Below, piece by piece: positions 26,563 to 34,617 of a stretch of DNA of 64,000 nt (position 1 is its first letter; each line of letters opens with the position of its first letter). The position numbers and the translations under genes were made by a program. The DNA comes from JADLCX01 sp964630785. Lineage in GTDB: Bacteria; Planctomycetota; Phycisphaerae; Phycisphaerales; UBA1924. Location of the stretch: NCBI GenBank assembly GCA_964630785.1, contig CAZVZG010000019.1:22643-86642 (forward strand). Reading direction: 5' to 3'. The notes under the pieces were generated by a model that saw nothing but the letters and a program-made list of their open reading frames with translations, ran no database searches and had not been told where the DNA came from.

Positions 26563-28331
26563 TGGCGATCCTCATCGACGAAACCAAGACGGTGATCGTC
26601 CAGGGCATCACCGGGCGCGAGGGGCAGGCCCGCACGCGCCTCATGCTCGACTACGGCACGCGAGTGGTCGGTGGCGTGACGCCCGGCAAAGGCGGCTCCG
26701 AGGTGCTGGACGTTCCGGTGTTCGACACGTGCGCCGCGGCGGTGGACACGCTCGGGCCGATCGACGTCTCCGTGCTCTTCGTTCCGGCCGCCGGCGTGAA
26801 GGACGCGGCCCTGGACGCGATCCGCGCAGGCGTGAAGCTCGTGGTGCTCGTCGCCGACCGCGTGCCGGTGTGGGACGCGATGGAGATCGCCAGCGAGGCG
26901 AAGGTCCGGGGAGCGAGGTTCGTCGGTCCCAACACGCTCGGCATCGCGAGCCCCGGGCGCGCGGTCGTCGGGATGATCGGCGGCCGGGCCGAGAGCGCCC
27001 GCGAGTGGTTCAAGCCGCCGCTGCCCGGGGGAACGGGCGTGGGGATCGTCTCTCGCTCGGGCGGCATGTCGTCGAGCACGGCGTATTACCTTGGGCGAGC
27101 GGGCGTGCGGATCAGTTCCATCGTCCACATCGGCGGCGACGCGGTGCTGGGGCTGCGCATCCCCGACGTCGCGCTCATGTTCGAGGGAGACCGGGAGACC
27201 GACGCCATCGTTGTCTTCGGCGAGATCGGCGGCTCGCAGGAGGAGGAACTCGCGGAGTTGATCGCGAGCGGCCGGATCACCAAGCCTGTCGCGGCCTACA
27301 TCGGTGGAAAGGCCGCCACCGCGGGCACACGCTTCAGCCACGCGGGCGCGATCATCGAAGGAACCCGCGGCACGCACGCGGGAAAGGTCGCCGCGCTCAG
27401 GCAGGCGGGCGCGACCGTCGCCGACGCCTTCGGCGATCTGCCCGCGGCCGTCGTCGGCGTGCTTCGCACCAAGGGAAGCCGCAGCCTGATGACCGAGACC
27501 GAGCGCAAGGCCGTCTGGACGACCGCGATCACGAAGATTGAACCCAACAGGGTCGCCGTCCGCGGGCACGACATCGCCTCGCTCATGGGCAAGGTCGGTT
27601 TCGGGGCCGCGGTGTACCTCATCCTGACCGGCCGCCTGCCCGACGATCGCGTCGGTCGCCTGATGGACGCGATCCTGGTCTCCAGCATCGACCACGGCGC
27701 GACGCCGCCCTCGTGCCTGGCCGCGAGGACGGTCGCGAGCACGGGGGCGGGCCTCGGCCAGAGCGTCGCGGCGGGCATCATGTCGATCAACCGCCACCAC
27801 GGCGGGGCGATCGAGGACTGCGCCCGCTACCTCGCTTCGCTGATCGCCAAGGCTCACCAGTCCGGGCGCACGCTCGACGATGTCGCCACGGAAGAAGTGA
27901 CGCGGATCAAGTCCACCGGCGATCGCATCAGCGGCTTCGGGCATCGCATCCACACCCAGGATCCTCGCACGGTCAAACTCTTTGAGCTCGCGGCCGACGC
28001 CGGCCTCGACAACTCCCCCTCCCAGAGAGAAGGGACCGGGGGGAGGGCGAGTGACTCGACGAACCCGCCACCCGCCCTCACCCACATCGCCGCCGCCCGG
28101 GCGGTCGAGCGGGCCTTCGCCGCCATCGGCAAGCCGCTGCCGATCAACGTGGACGGCGCAATCGGGGCCATTCTCGCCGATTTGGGCATGGACCCGCGAG
28201 TGTTCAACGGTATTTTCATGATCGCCCGCACGCCGGGCCTGGTCGCCCACGTCACCGAGGAACAGACCCGCGAGAAGCCGATGCGCCGGATCGACCCGGT
28301 GAACCACGCGTACGACGGGCCGTCGGCGTAG
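26562..28331 (+). CDS. aclA: ATP-citrate lyase alpha-type subunit: CoA-ligase alpha plus citryl-CoA lyase domain
   Basis: A 589-residue fusion. Residues 1-310 form the succinyl-CoA synthetase alpha module: the VQGITGREG CoA-binding loop, VGPNT at 121-125, SRSGG at 164-168, and the phospho-histidine His260 in SHAGAI. Residues 335-575 form a citrate-synthase-like domain with the citryl-CoA lyase motifs DHG (378-380), GHRIH (460-464), NVDG (529-532), FNGIF (548-552) and a late RTPGLVAH. This order matches AclA and the second half of animal ACLY. The reaction would be citrate + ATP + CoA to acetyl-CoA + oxaloacetate + ADP + Pi. A 19-residue low-complexity insert (about 485-503) interrupts the lyase domain in frame. 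Substrate is inferred from the family. Confidence 0.75.
   Translation: MAILIDETKTVIVQGITGREGQARTRLMLDYGTRVVGGVTPGKGGSEVLDVPVFDTCAAAVDTLGPIDVSVLFVPAAGVKDAALDAIRAGVKLVVLVADRVPVWDAMEIASEAKVRGARFVGPNTLGIASPGRAVVGMIGGRAESAREWFKPPLPGGTGVGIVSRSGGMSSSTAYYLGRAGVRISSIVHIGGDAVLGLRIPDVALMFEGDRETDAIVVFGEIGGSQEEELAELIASGRITKPVAAYIGGKAATAGTRFSHAGAIIEGTRGTHAGKVAALRQAGATVADAFGDLPAAVVGVLRTKGSRSLMTETERKAVWTTAITKIEPNRVAVRGHDIASLMGKVGFGAAVYLILTGRLPDDRVGRLMDAILVSSIDHGATPPSCLAARTVASTGAGLGQSVAAGIMSINRHHGGAIEDCARYLASLIAKAHQSGRTLDDVATEEVTRIKSTGDRISGFGHRIHTQDPRTVKLFELAADAGLDNSPSQREGTGGRASDSTNPPPALTHIAAARAVERAFAAIGKPLPINVDGAIGAILADLGMDPRVFNGIFMIARTPGLVAHVTEEQTREKPMRRIDPVNHAYDGPSA
28012..28050 (+). repeat. Palindrome-like C/G-rich insert inside the aclA-like gene
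   Basis: The DNA reads as a C-run block (CTCCCCCTCCC) followed 17 bases later by a matching G-run block (GGGGGGAGGG). This kind of repeat is usually intergenic. It is in frame and encodes SPSQREGTGGRAS between two conserved blocks of the citryl-CoA lyase domain, where related proteins have a short linker. Confidence 0.5.
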
Positions 28332-28409
28332 GCCGCGTTTCGTCCTCGGCGAACCCCATCGTGTCCACCGAACTCCGAGCCAACCCGCCGCACCGCCCGA
28401 GAGCAAACC

Positions 28410-29000
28410 ATGCCCGCCCAGCACACCACCGCCGATATCGCCAAGCTCTTCCCGAACCTGATGGACATCAAGAACGCGGGCCTGCGCGACAAGGTCGCCG
28501 CCGTGTGGAACGAGGCCCTCACCACCGGTTGCGACGGCAAGGGTTGGACGTTCGACGAGATCCGCGCGATCCCGTTCACGCTGCTGGCGGGCAAGATCGA
28601 CCTCCGCTTCGTCGAGCACCTCAACAGTTGCTGCAAGCAGTGCATCGCCATCGCGGGCGTGCTCGGGGAAGTCTTCGGCGCCCGCGTGCCGGTCAACCTG
28701 GACGTGCTCATCGCCGGCTCGCTCCTGGCGGACGTCGGAAAGATGCTGGAGTTCGACAAGGACGCGGGCGGAAAGGTGGTCAAGGGCTACTACGGCGAGA
28801 TGCTCCGCCACCCCTTCAGCGGCGTGGCCCTGTGCTACAAGCACGGCGTCCCGCCCGAGGTCATGCACGTCGTCGCGACCCACAGCCACGAGGGGGACAA
28901 GGTGGAGCGCACCATCGAGAGCTGGATCTTCCACCATGCGGACTTCATCGACTTTGATATCGCCAAGGTGCTGGGGAAGCAGGCGGCCAAGCAGGCCTGA
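28410..29000 (+). CDS. HD-domain superfamily protein with altered HD motif
   Basis: A 196-residue helical protein with the HD-phosphohydrolase layout. The metal-ligand positions are His70 (EHLNSCCKQC), the HD pair, His134 (LRHPFSGVAL), His145 (KHGVPPEVMHVV), His158 or His160 (THSHEGD) and an Asp near 178. The diagnostic HD dyad in LLHDVGK-type sequences is here LLADVGK, so the metal-binding His is Ala107 while Asp108 is kept. Activity may be lost or changed. It follows the citrate lyase pair by 78 bp on the same strand; a functional link is not evident. Two close Cys residues (74-75, 78) sit beside the first His. Confidence 0.65.
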   Translation: MPAQHTTADIAKLFPNLMDIKNAGLRDKVAAVWNEALTTGCDGKGWTFDEIRAIPFTLLAGKIDLRFVEHLNSCCKQCIAIAGVLGEVFGARVPVNLDVLIAGSLLADVGKMLEFDKDAGGKVVKGYYGEMLRHPFSGVALCYKHGVPPEVMHVVATHSHEGDKVERTIESWIFHHADFIDFDIAKVLGKQAAKQA

Positions 29001-29141
29001 GCGAACGTGAGATTCCGACGTCGCATCGACCGTGCTCTGTGAGCCGGGCTCATTGGCCGCGCGGGGAGACCGGTCGATCCTCTGCCTCGAGTGGCCGGTT
29101 CGTCGCCGCTTGACCGCGAATTCGCACGCTTCCAAAAATAC

Positions 29142-29157
29142 TCAACCATTTAGTTGA
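29142..29157. promoter_or_regulatory. ArsR-type operator, upstream copy
   Basis: TCAACCATTTAGTTGA, an imperfect palindrome with TCAAC/GTTGA arms. Its reverse complement matches the downstream copy at 29181-29196 at 15 of 16 positions. It overlaps the -35 hexamer of the promoter, so a bound dimer would block RNA polymerase. Confidence 0.75.
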
Positions 29158-29181
29158 CAGACATCGACGCCGCGGTATACT
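29154..29181 (+). promoter_or_regulatory. Strong sigma-70 promoter of the arsR-AHSA1 pair, probably giving a leaderless mRNA
   Basis: A perfect -35 TTGACA (29154-29159), a 16-bp spacer and -10 TATACT (29176-29181). The ATG of the regulator is at 29189, only 7 bases after the -10, so the transcript should start at or next to the A of the start codon and carry no Shine-Dalgarno sequence. Both hexamers are covered by operator copies. Confidence 0.8.
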
Positions 29182-29196
29182 CAACTCAATGGTTGA
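29181..29196. promoter_or_regulatory. ArsR-type operator, downstream copy over the start codon
   Basis: TCAACTCAATGGTTGA, the inverted near-identical partner of the copy at 29142-29157, with a 39-bp start-to-start distance. It overlaps the last base of the -10, the transcription start and the ATG. The second GTTGA arm encodes the beginning of the regulator itself. Confidence 0.75.
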
Positions 29197-29635
29197 CCAA
29201 GCCGAAACCCGGGTTGACGCGCTCTTTACCGCCCTGGGCGACCCGACCCGGCGGGGCTTCCTCCGCCGATTGGCACGCTCGGGCGCGACCATCTCCGAGC
29301 TCGCCGAGCCCGAGCCGATGTCGCTCCAGGCCGTGAGCAAGCACCTGCGCGTGCTCGAGGAGGCGGGGCTGGTTCAGATCCACAAACGCGGGCGGGAACG
29401 CCACGTGTCGCTCGACGCCCGGCCGCTGCGCGATCTCGCCGAGTGGGTCGCGTTCTACCGCGTGTTCTGGGAGGACAAGCTCGACGCCCTCGCGGCGTAC
29501 GTGGAAGCGCCGCCCTCGCCCCTCGGCCCCGCCGCATCATCCAAGCCGTCCGTTTCTCGCAACCGTGCCCCGCGCACAACATCAACAAGGAACCCCGAAC
29601 ATGACCAGCGCGACCGAAAACGCCATCGTCGTTGA
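29189..29635 (+). CDS. ArsR-family transcriptional regulator
   Basis: A 148-residue winged-helix repressor. The N-terminus (ALFTALGDPTRRGFLRRLARSG) and the recognition helix (MSLQAVSKHLRVLEEAGLVQ) are typical of the ArsR subgroup found next to AHSA1/SRPBCC genes. The metal-binding Cys motif of arsenic sensors is absent. The C-terminal 45 residues are Pro/Arg-rich and run 35 bp into the next gene. The gene has a consensus promoter masked by two operator copies, which predicts autorepression. The ATG at 29189 lies 8 bases after the -10, so translation is probably leaderless. Confidence 0.88.
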   Translation: MVDQAETRVDALFTALGDPTRRGFLRRLARSGATISELAEPEPMSLQAVSKHLRVLEEAGLVQIHKRGRERHVSLDARPLRDLAEWVAFYRVFWEDKLDALAAYVEAPPSPLGPAASSKPSVSRNRAPRTTSTRNPEHDQRDRKRHRR

Positions 29636-30110
29636 ACGCTTCATCAAGGCCACGCCCGAGCGTCTCTGGAACGCCCTGACCCGAGAGGAAGAGCTGCGCA
29701 GGTGGTTCTTCTCGGAGGTCAAGACCGACCCGCGCCGCGGCGGCGGCTACGACATGTGGTGGCGATCGGAGAAGGAGCCCGGCCGCGACCACCGCCGCTT
29801 CGGCAAGTACATCGAGTTCGACCCGTTCACGCGGCTCTCGTTCGAGTGGCGCGGCGACGCCGACTGCCCGAGGGGTCTGCAAAACGTTGGCAACACCATC
29901 GTCACCATCACGCTCAAGCCCGAGGGCGCGGGCACCCGGCTGTGCCTGACCCACACCGGGTGGAACAACACCGAGCTCGCCAGGAAGGAGGTCGAAAGCC
30001 ACCGGGGCGGCTGGAACTTCTACGTCGGGAATCTCGCCAGCGTGCTCGAAACCGGCACGGACGGGCGCGCAGCGCACTTCGGTCAGCACGTGTGCGCCTG
30101 CGCAGGTTGA
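29601..30110 (+). CDS. AHSA1/SRPBCC-family protein
   Basis: A 169-residue START-like ligand-binding protein: VVERFIKATPERLWNALTREEELRRWFF at the start, F.PFTRLSFEWRGD in the middle and a final amphipathic helix (HRGGWNFYVGNLASVLE). The family binds hydrophobic small molecules in a deep cavity; these ArsR-linked members have no proven substrate. ATG at 29601 is preceded by an AAGGAA ribosome-binding site and overlaps the regulator gene by 35 bp, so both are co-expressed and co-repressed. The C-terminal tail has two Cys and several His residues. A strong terminator follows. Confidence 0.85.
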   Translation: MTSATENAIVVERFIKATPERLWNALTREEELRRWFFSEVKTDPRRGGGYDMWWRSEKEPGRDHRRFGKYIEFDPFTRLSFEWRGDADCPRGLQNVGNTIVTITLKPEGAGTRLCLTHTGWNNTELARKEVESHRGGWNFYVGNLASVLETGTDGRAAHFGQHVCACAG

Positions 30111-30157
30111 ACGCCGCGCCGCGGCCCGCCGCGATGCGATCATCGACGCAACTCCAC

Positions 30158-30191
30158 GCCCGCCCCCGCCGTACATCTGTCGGGGGCGGGC
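30158..30191 (+). terminator. Intrinsic terminator of the arsR-AHSA1 operon
   Basis: A perfect 11-bp G+C stem (GCCCGCCCCCG / CGGGGGCGGGC) with a 12-base loop, followed by TTCTTTGT. It lies 48 bp after the AHSA1 stop codon and before the next gene on the same strand. Confidence 0.8.
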
Positions 30192-30212
30192 TTCTTTGTC
30201 GGCGTTCTTCCC

Positions 30213-31022
30213 ATGTCGTCGCTGCTCGTGCCCTTCCTGATCCAACTCGCGCTGGGGGTCGGCGCCTTCCGGGTTTCGTCGCGCGTGGCCCGGGCATCCA
30301 AACGTGTCCGCGCGGCCGCGCTCGCGGCGGCTCTGGGGGCTATGCTGCTCTGGCCGCTCATGCGCGTGTTCCCTGTGCAGCCGATCGACTGGCTGGGCGC
30401 GCCGGTGGTCGCGTGCATCGAGTTGACAGGCTTGGCGATCCCCGCCGCGCTGTTCTTCGGCGTTGCCTCGCGATTGGTGCCCAGGGCCGCCGACGGGAGA
30501 GCCATCCGGCTGCTCGTGGTGTTCGCGGCGATCTATTTCGTGCGGGCCGGGTGGTGGATGATCGTGCCCGCTTCGGACAGCTTCGGCGGCACCAACATCG
30601 ACCGCGGGGGAATCTGTCGCCAGACCACCGGCTACACGTGCGTCGCGGCGTCGATGGTCACCATGCTCCGCGCACGCGGCATCCCCGCCGGCGAGGCCGA
30701 GATGGCCCGCCTTGCCCACACCCAGACCGGCGGCGGCGCGACCGATTCACGGGCCGTGTGGGCGCTTGAAACCAAACTCGCGGGCACGCCCCTGCACCCC
30801 CGCTACGCCAGGCTCGACGCCGCGCAACTTGTCAGGGCACCCAAGCCGTGCCTGGTGCAACTCGACTGGGGCTACTTCACCTCCCACATGGTGCCGGTGA
30901 TGGAGGCCACCGCCGAGCGCGTGGTCGTGGGAGACCCGCTCACGGGCGCCCGCGAAATGCTCATGCCCGAGTTCCTCGCGAAATGGAAGCGAACAGCGAT
31001 CGTGCTCGAGCCCCGCAACTGA
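30213..31022 (+). CDS. Membrane protein with C39-like cysteine protease domain
   Basis: A 269-residue protein. Residues 1-120 hold about four hydrophobic helices. The C-terminal domain has the papain-like C39 layout: Gln137 and Cys143 in RQTTGYTCVAAS, His225 in GYFTSHMVPV, and Asp241 in VVVGDPLTGARE, followed by EFLAKWKRTAIVLE. All three catalytic positions and the oxyanion Gln are present. C39 domains usually cut double-glycine leaders when fused to an ABC transporter; here there is no ABC domain and no obvious peptide substrate nearby. It may be a free-standing membrane protease or a peptidase-fold binding protein. Confidence 0.72.
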   Translation: MSSLLVPFLIQLALGVGAFRVSSRVARASKRVRAAALAAALGAMLLWPLMRVFPVQPIDWLGAPVVACIELTGLAIPAALFFGVASRLVPRAADGRAIRLLVVFAAIYFVRAGWWMIVPASDSFGGTNIDRGGICRQTTGYTCVAASMVTMLRARGIPAGEAEMARLAHTQTGGGATDSRAVWALETKLAGTPLHPRYARLDAAQLVRAPKPCLVQLDWGYFTSHMVPVMEATAERVVVGDPLTGAREMLMPEFLAKWKRTAIVLEPRN

Positions 31023-31155
31023 GCCCGAATCTGGCGTGACGCATCCGGCAGTCGCACGAGAGGCTATCGGACACGCGCCCCCCCGCCCCCCGCCCCTCCC
31101 CCTCCACCTCCCAGCCTCCCGCCCAACCCACTTCATCCAGCTCCCGGTGGCTGCC

Positions 31156-31184
31156 TTGGCGGCCGGGAAGGCGTGTAGTATATT
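31156..31184 (+). promoter_or_regulatory. Candidate sigma-70 promoter of the Fe-S/TPR gene
   Basis: TTGGCG and TATATT are separated by 17 bp in a short A+T-rich stretch. The predicted transcript starts near 31191, leaving a leader of about 37 bases with a GGGAG ribosome-binding site before the GTG at 31228. Confidence 0.45.
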
Positions 31185-31227
31185 TACGGATACAAATAGG
31201 CGGAATATCGCCGCCGCGGGAGTTTTC

Positions 31228-33270
31228 GTGGCATCAATCGCCCGGGATCGGTCACGGGATGGCGGGAGTTCGACGGGCCGAGACCGCCCGCCCGTGCTTT
31301 CGCTGCCCGTGCTGAGCCTCGATCAGAAGCGCGACCGGGCCGAGACGAGGTCGCGCCGGTTGGCGCGTCTGCGCGCCGGCATCATGATCGGCGTGTACAT
31401 CCTGATGACGGCCCACATCCTGCATTGGGCAATCACCGGCCGTTCGCTCCGGCGGTTTGTGATGTCCGACTCGATGGAGACCCTCGCAAACGGCCGGGTC
31501 AACCCGGGGTTCCTCCTCTTTGCTGTGGCGATCGGCGTGTCGATGGTGGCCGGTCGGTTTCTCTGCGGCTGGCTTTGCCATATGGGCGCGTTGCAGGAAC
31601 TTTGCGCCTGGCTCCTGAAAAAGGTGGGTATCCGCCCGCGGATGTTCCGCTCCCGCGTGCTGGGCTATGTCCCGGTAGCGATGGCGTTGATGATGTTCGT
31701 GTGGCCGACGCTGTCTCGCGAGGCGGTGGAGCCGCTGGTGCGCGGCCAGTGGCCGGAAACGGCCGCCGCGCACTTCACGCCCGTGCCGCCGATTACCGGG
31801 TGGAGGCTGGACCTGCGTTCGGAGCATCTCTGGGACGGGCTGCCTCCCTTGGTTGTGGCGATCCCCTTCCTGCTGCTGTGCGGGTTCGGGACCGTCTACT
31901 TCCTGGGGGCACGCGGTCTGTGCCGGTACGCCTGCCCGTACGGCGGGCTGATGCAGCCGTTGGAACGGCTCGCGCCCGTGCGCGTGGTGGTCGACATGGA
32001 CCGTTGCACACAGTGCGGCCTCTGCACCGCCGCTTGCACGGCGCAAGTGCGCGTGCATGAAGAGGTCCGAGATTACGGGCGCGTCGTCAGCCGCGACTGC
32101 GTGCGATCGCTCGACTGCATCGCGGCGTGCCCCGAGGACGCTCTTCGCCTGGCGTGGACGCGCCCCGCCTTCACGCGACCGGGCCCGACGGGGGCTTCCG
32201 TCGGGGGCTGGCAGCCATCGCTGTGGGGCGAGTTGGGCCTCCTGGCCGTCGGGCTGTGGACGTTCCTGGTCGTTCGCGGCCTTTATGGTGCGATCCCCAT
32301 GCTGATGGCCGCGACGATCGCCGTGCTCACGGGATTCGCGGCGTGGCGGTTCGGGCGGGCCTTGCGAGAGCGTGATGGGCGGCTCGGCGGAATGCAACTC
32401 AAGCGGCTCGGCCGGTGGACGTGGGGCGGGCGAACGTTTGCCGCGTTGGTCGCCCTGGGCGCGGTCGTGCTGGTCCACTCGACGGCCGTCCGGGTGATGA
32501 TCTTGGCCGCGGGCAGACTCGACGATCGCGTGACGGTGCCGGTCGATGCCGCGCTCTCGGCGAACGCCCCACCGATCCCAGGAGCGATGCGAGCCGACGC
32601 GGAGCGGGCGCTGCGGCTGTACCGATTGGCGTCGGGACCGCACCGCGGCGGTGTGGCGCTGGCCGATACACCGGCGGTCAACGTGCGGATCGCGTACCTG
32701 CTCATGGTTCTGGGCCGGCCCGACGAAGCCGAGAAGGAACTCGTCTCGATTGTCGAGCAAGACCCGACGGTCGAACCCATCGCCGTGCAGCTCGCGGGTA
32801 TGCGGCTGGCGCGCGGCGACGTGCGCCGGGCTGAGGAAGGGTTGACGGAGTATCTGCGGCGTCGGGCCAGCGCGGCATCGGCGCGAGAACTGCTCGGGCA
32901 GATTCTCGCCGGGAGTGGGCGCGTGGAAGAGGCGATGCGCCTGCACCAATCACGCCTGGAAACCACGCCGAACGACGTCGGGGCGCTGGCGTCGCTGGCG
33001 CGGCTCGAACAGGCGATGGGGAGGAGCGATCGGGCTGTGGAGCTGCTGCAAAGAGCGACGAAGATCGAGCCCGGGGTCTGCGGGCTGCGGCTGGAGTACG
33101 CCGGATCTCTCTTTCAGGCCGGGCGGGTGGACGATGCGCTCGCCGAGGTGGCCGTTGCCGCGCGCGACCCGCGGTTGAAGGACACTGCGATCTCATGGGG
33201 TGAGGGGATGCTGCGTGCGGCCAACCGCGAAGGCGAGGCTCGCACGTGGCGCGAGCGGCTGGGCCGATAA
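31228..33270 (+). CDS. NapH/CcoG-like polyferredoxin membrane protein fused to C-terminal TPR repeats
   Basis: About 680 residues. Residues 45-235 contain several membrane helices with the GRFLCGWLCHMGALQE and GLCRYACPYGGLMQ motifs of NapH/NosR/CcoG. Two ferredoxin-type motifs follow: C260-x2-C263-x2-C266-x3-C270, complete, and a second with C291, C297 and C301-Pro, where the expected Cys at 294 is Ser. After two more helices the last 200 residues form TPR repeats. Such proteins carry electrons across or along the membrane to periplasmic enzymes. GTG at 31228 is chosen because of the GGGAG site 5 bases upstream; the longer frame from 31036 is Pro-rich and unlikely. No partner oxidoreductase is nearby. 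Confidence 0.8.
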   Translation: MASIARDRSRDGGSSTGRDRPPVLSLPVLSLDQKRDRAETRSRRLARLRAGIMIGVYILMTAHILHWAITGRSLRRFVMSDSMETLANGRVNPGFLLFAVAIGVSMVAGRFLCGWLCHMGALQELCAWLLKKVGIRPRMFRSRVLGYVPVAMALMMFVWPTLSREAVEPLVRGQWPETAAAHFTPVPPITGWRLDLRSEHLWDGLPPLVVAIPFLLLCGFGTVYFLGARGLCRYACPYGGLMQPLERLAPVRVVVDMDRCTQCGLCTAACTAQVRVHEEVRDYGRVVSRDCVRSLDCIAACPEDALRLAWTRPAFTRPGPTGASVGGWQPSLWGELGLLAVGLWTFLVVRGLYGAIPMLMAATIAVLTGFAAWRFGRALRERDGRLGGMQLKRLGRWTWGGRTFAALVALGAVVLVHSTAVRVMILAAGRLDDRVTVPVDAALSANAPPIPGAMRADAERALRLYRLASGPHRGGVALADTPAVNVRIAYLLMVLGRPDEAEKELVSIVEQDPTVEPIAVQLAGMRLARGDVRRAEEGLTEYLRRRASAASARELLGQILAGSGRVEEAMRLHQSRLETTPNDVGALASLARLEQAMGRSDRAVELLQRATKIEPGVCGLRLEYAGSLFQAGRVDDALAEVAVAARDPRLKDTAISWGEGMLRAANREGEARTWRERLGR

Positions 33271-33366
33271 GCGCCCGCTCCCGCGGCGTCAAGCGTGAAG
33301 CGGCGAGCATGGCCACCCCACCGTCTGGCGGGCTAGCATCCGCCCCTTACGGTGAGGAGTCTGGCG

Positions 33367-34575
33367 ATGAAGAACGTGCTCGTGCTCGGTGGCGGCAAGG
33401 TCGGCAAGTCGGTCGCGGAACTGCTGCTGGCCTGCGGCAAGGGGGCGTACAAGGTCACGCTGGCGGACCGCGACGCGGCGAACCTCAAGATCGCGGCCGA
33501 GAACATCGGCAAGCTCAAGGGGCTGGTCCCGCACGCGGTCGAGCTCGCGACCAGGCAGATCGATGCGGGCGATCGTGCGCAGGTGCGGGCGGCGCTCACG
33601 GGCCAGGACTACGTCATCTGCATGTTGCCGTTCAATCTGGTGTCGGGGGTGGCGGAGCTGGCCAATGAACTCGGCGTGCACTACTTCGACGTGACCGAAG
33701 ACGTGGAGGCAACCGAGGGCGTGAAGAAGATCGCCCGCGGCGGGAGCCCCCGCGTCGCGCTCGTGCCGCAGTGCGGATTGGCGCCTGGGTACATCGCGAT
33801 CGCGGCCCACGAACTGGCCCGTGAGTTCTCGGAGATCCACGACCTGACGCTGCGCGTCGGAGCGCTTCCGCAATACACCACCAAACCGCTGAAGTACAAC
33901 GTCACGTGGTCCGCCTCGGGCGTGGTCAACGAGTATTGCGAGCCGTGCAACGTGATGCTCGGCGGACGCCAGGTCAAGGTGCCCGCGCTGGAAGGGCTGG
34001 AGCACTTCTCGTTCGAGGGCGTCGATTACGAGGCGTTCTACACCTCCGGCGGCGTCGGCTCGCTCATCGACACGCTCACGGAGGCCGGCAAGACGATCAA
34101 CGAGACGAGCGTCGCGTACAAGACCATTCGCTACCCCGGCCACCGCGATCTGATGAAGTTCCTTCTGGAGGACCTGCGCCTGGGCGTGGAGCACGCCAAG
34201 CCCACCGCCAGCGGCCGGGTGTTCGATCGGGCCCTGGCCGTCGACCTGCTGGAGCACGCGATCGCCCGGACCGTGCAGGACGTGGTGGTCGTGTTCATCA
34301 ACTGCGTGGGCATCCGCAACGGCCAGCGGGAGCAGGTGAACTTCAAGCGGACCATCCACGCGACCTCGATGTTCGGGCGTGTCTGGCCCGCCATCGAGCT
34401 CACGACGGCCGCGGGCGTCTGCGCCATGGTGGACATGCACCGCCTGGGCAAGCTCCGCGACAAAGGGCTGGTGAAGCAGGAGGATTGCAGCCTCGCGGCG
34501 TTCAACCAGACGGCCTTCGGCCTGGCCTACGAGGCGCCCGACAGGCTCGAGAGCGCGGTGCTCGCGGCGCGGTAG
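33367..34575 (+). CDS. Saccharopine dehydrogenase family protein
   Basis: A 402-residue oxidoreductase. The N-terminal Rossmann fold starts NVLVLGGGKVGKSVAELL (GxGxxG at about 8-13). The C-terminal half has the catalytic-domain signatures of bacterial saccharopine dehydrogenases: LKYNVTWS..G..NEYCEPC, GLEHFSFEGVDYEAF and the YKTIRYPGHRDLMKFLLEDLRL block. It interconverts saccharopine with an amino acid and alpha-aminoadipate semialdehyde or 2-oxoglutarate, depending on the subtype (Lys1- or Lys9-like). I cannot tell the subtype by eye. A GAGGAG site lies 8 bases before the ATG at 33367. Tryptophanase follows by 42 bp and a fungal-type homoaconitase by about 1.5 kb. Confidence 0.82.
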   Translation: MKNVLVLGGGKVGKSVAELLLACGKGAYKVTLADRDAANLKIAAENIGKLKGLVPHAVELATRQIDAGDRAQVRAALTGQDYVICMLPFNLVSGVAELANELGVHYFDVTEDVEATEGVKKIARGGSPRVALVPQCGLAPGYIAIAAHELAREFSEIHDLTLRVGALPQYTTKPLKYNVTWSASGVVNEYCEPCNVMLGGRQVKVPALEGLEHFSFEGVDYEAFYTSGGVGSLIDTLTEAGKTINETSVAYKTIRYPGHRDLMKFLLEDLRLGVEHAKPTASGRVFDRALAVDLLEHAIARTVQDVVVVFINCVGIRNGQREQVNFKRTIHATSMFGRVWPAIELTTAAGVCAMVDMHRLGKLRDKGLVKQEDCSLAAFNQTAFGLAYEAPDRLESAVLAAR

Positions 34576-34617
34576 GGTCCACATACGGGATACGCTTGTC
34601 CACAACAAGGACCTCCC

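Noticed and set aside
26235..29135. A 966-codon open frame on the minus strand over the citrate-lyase operon
   Set aside because: It is antisense to well-recognised genes; such long frames are expected in very G+C-rich coding DNA and it shows no family motifs.
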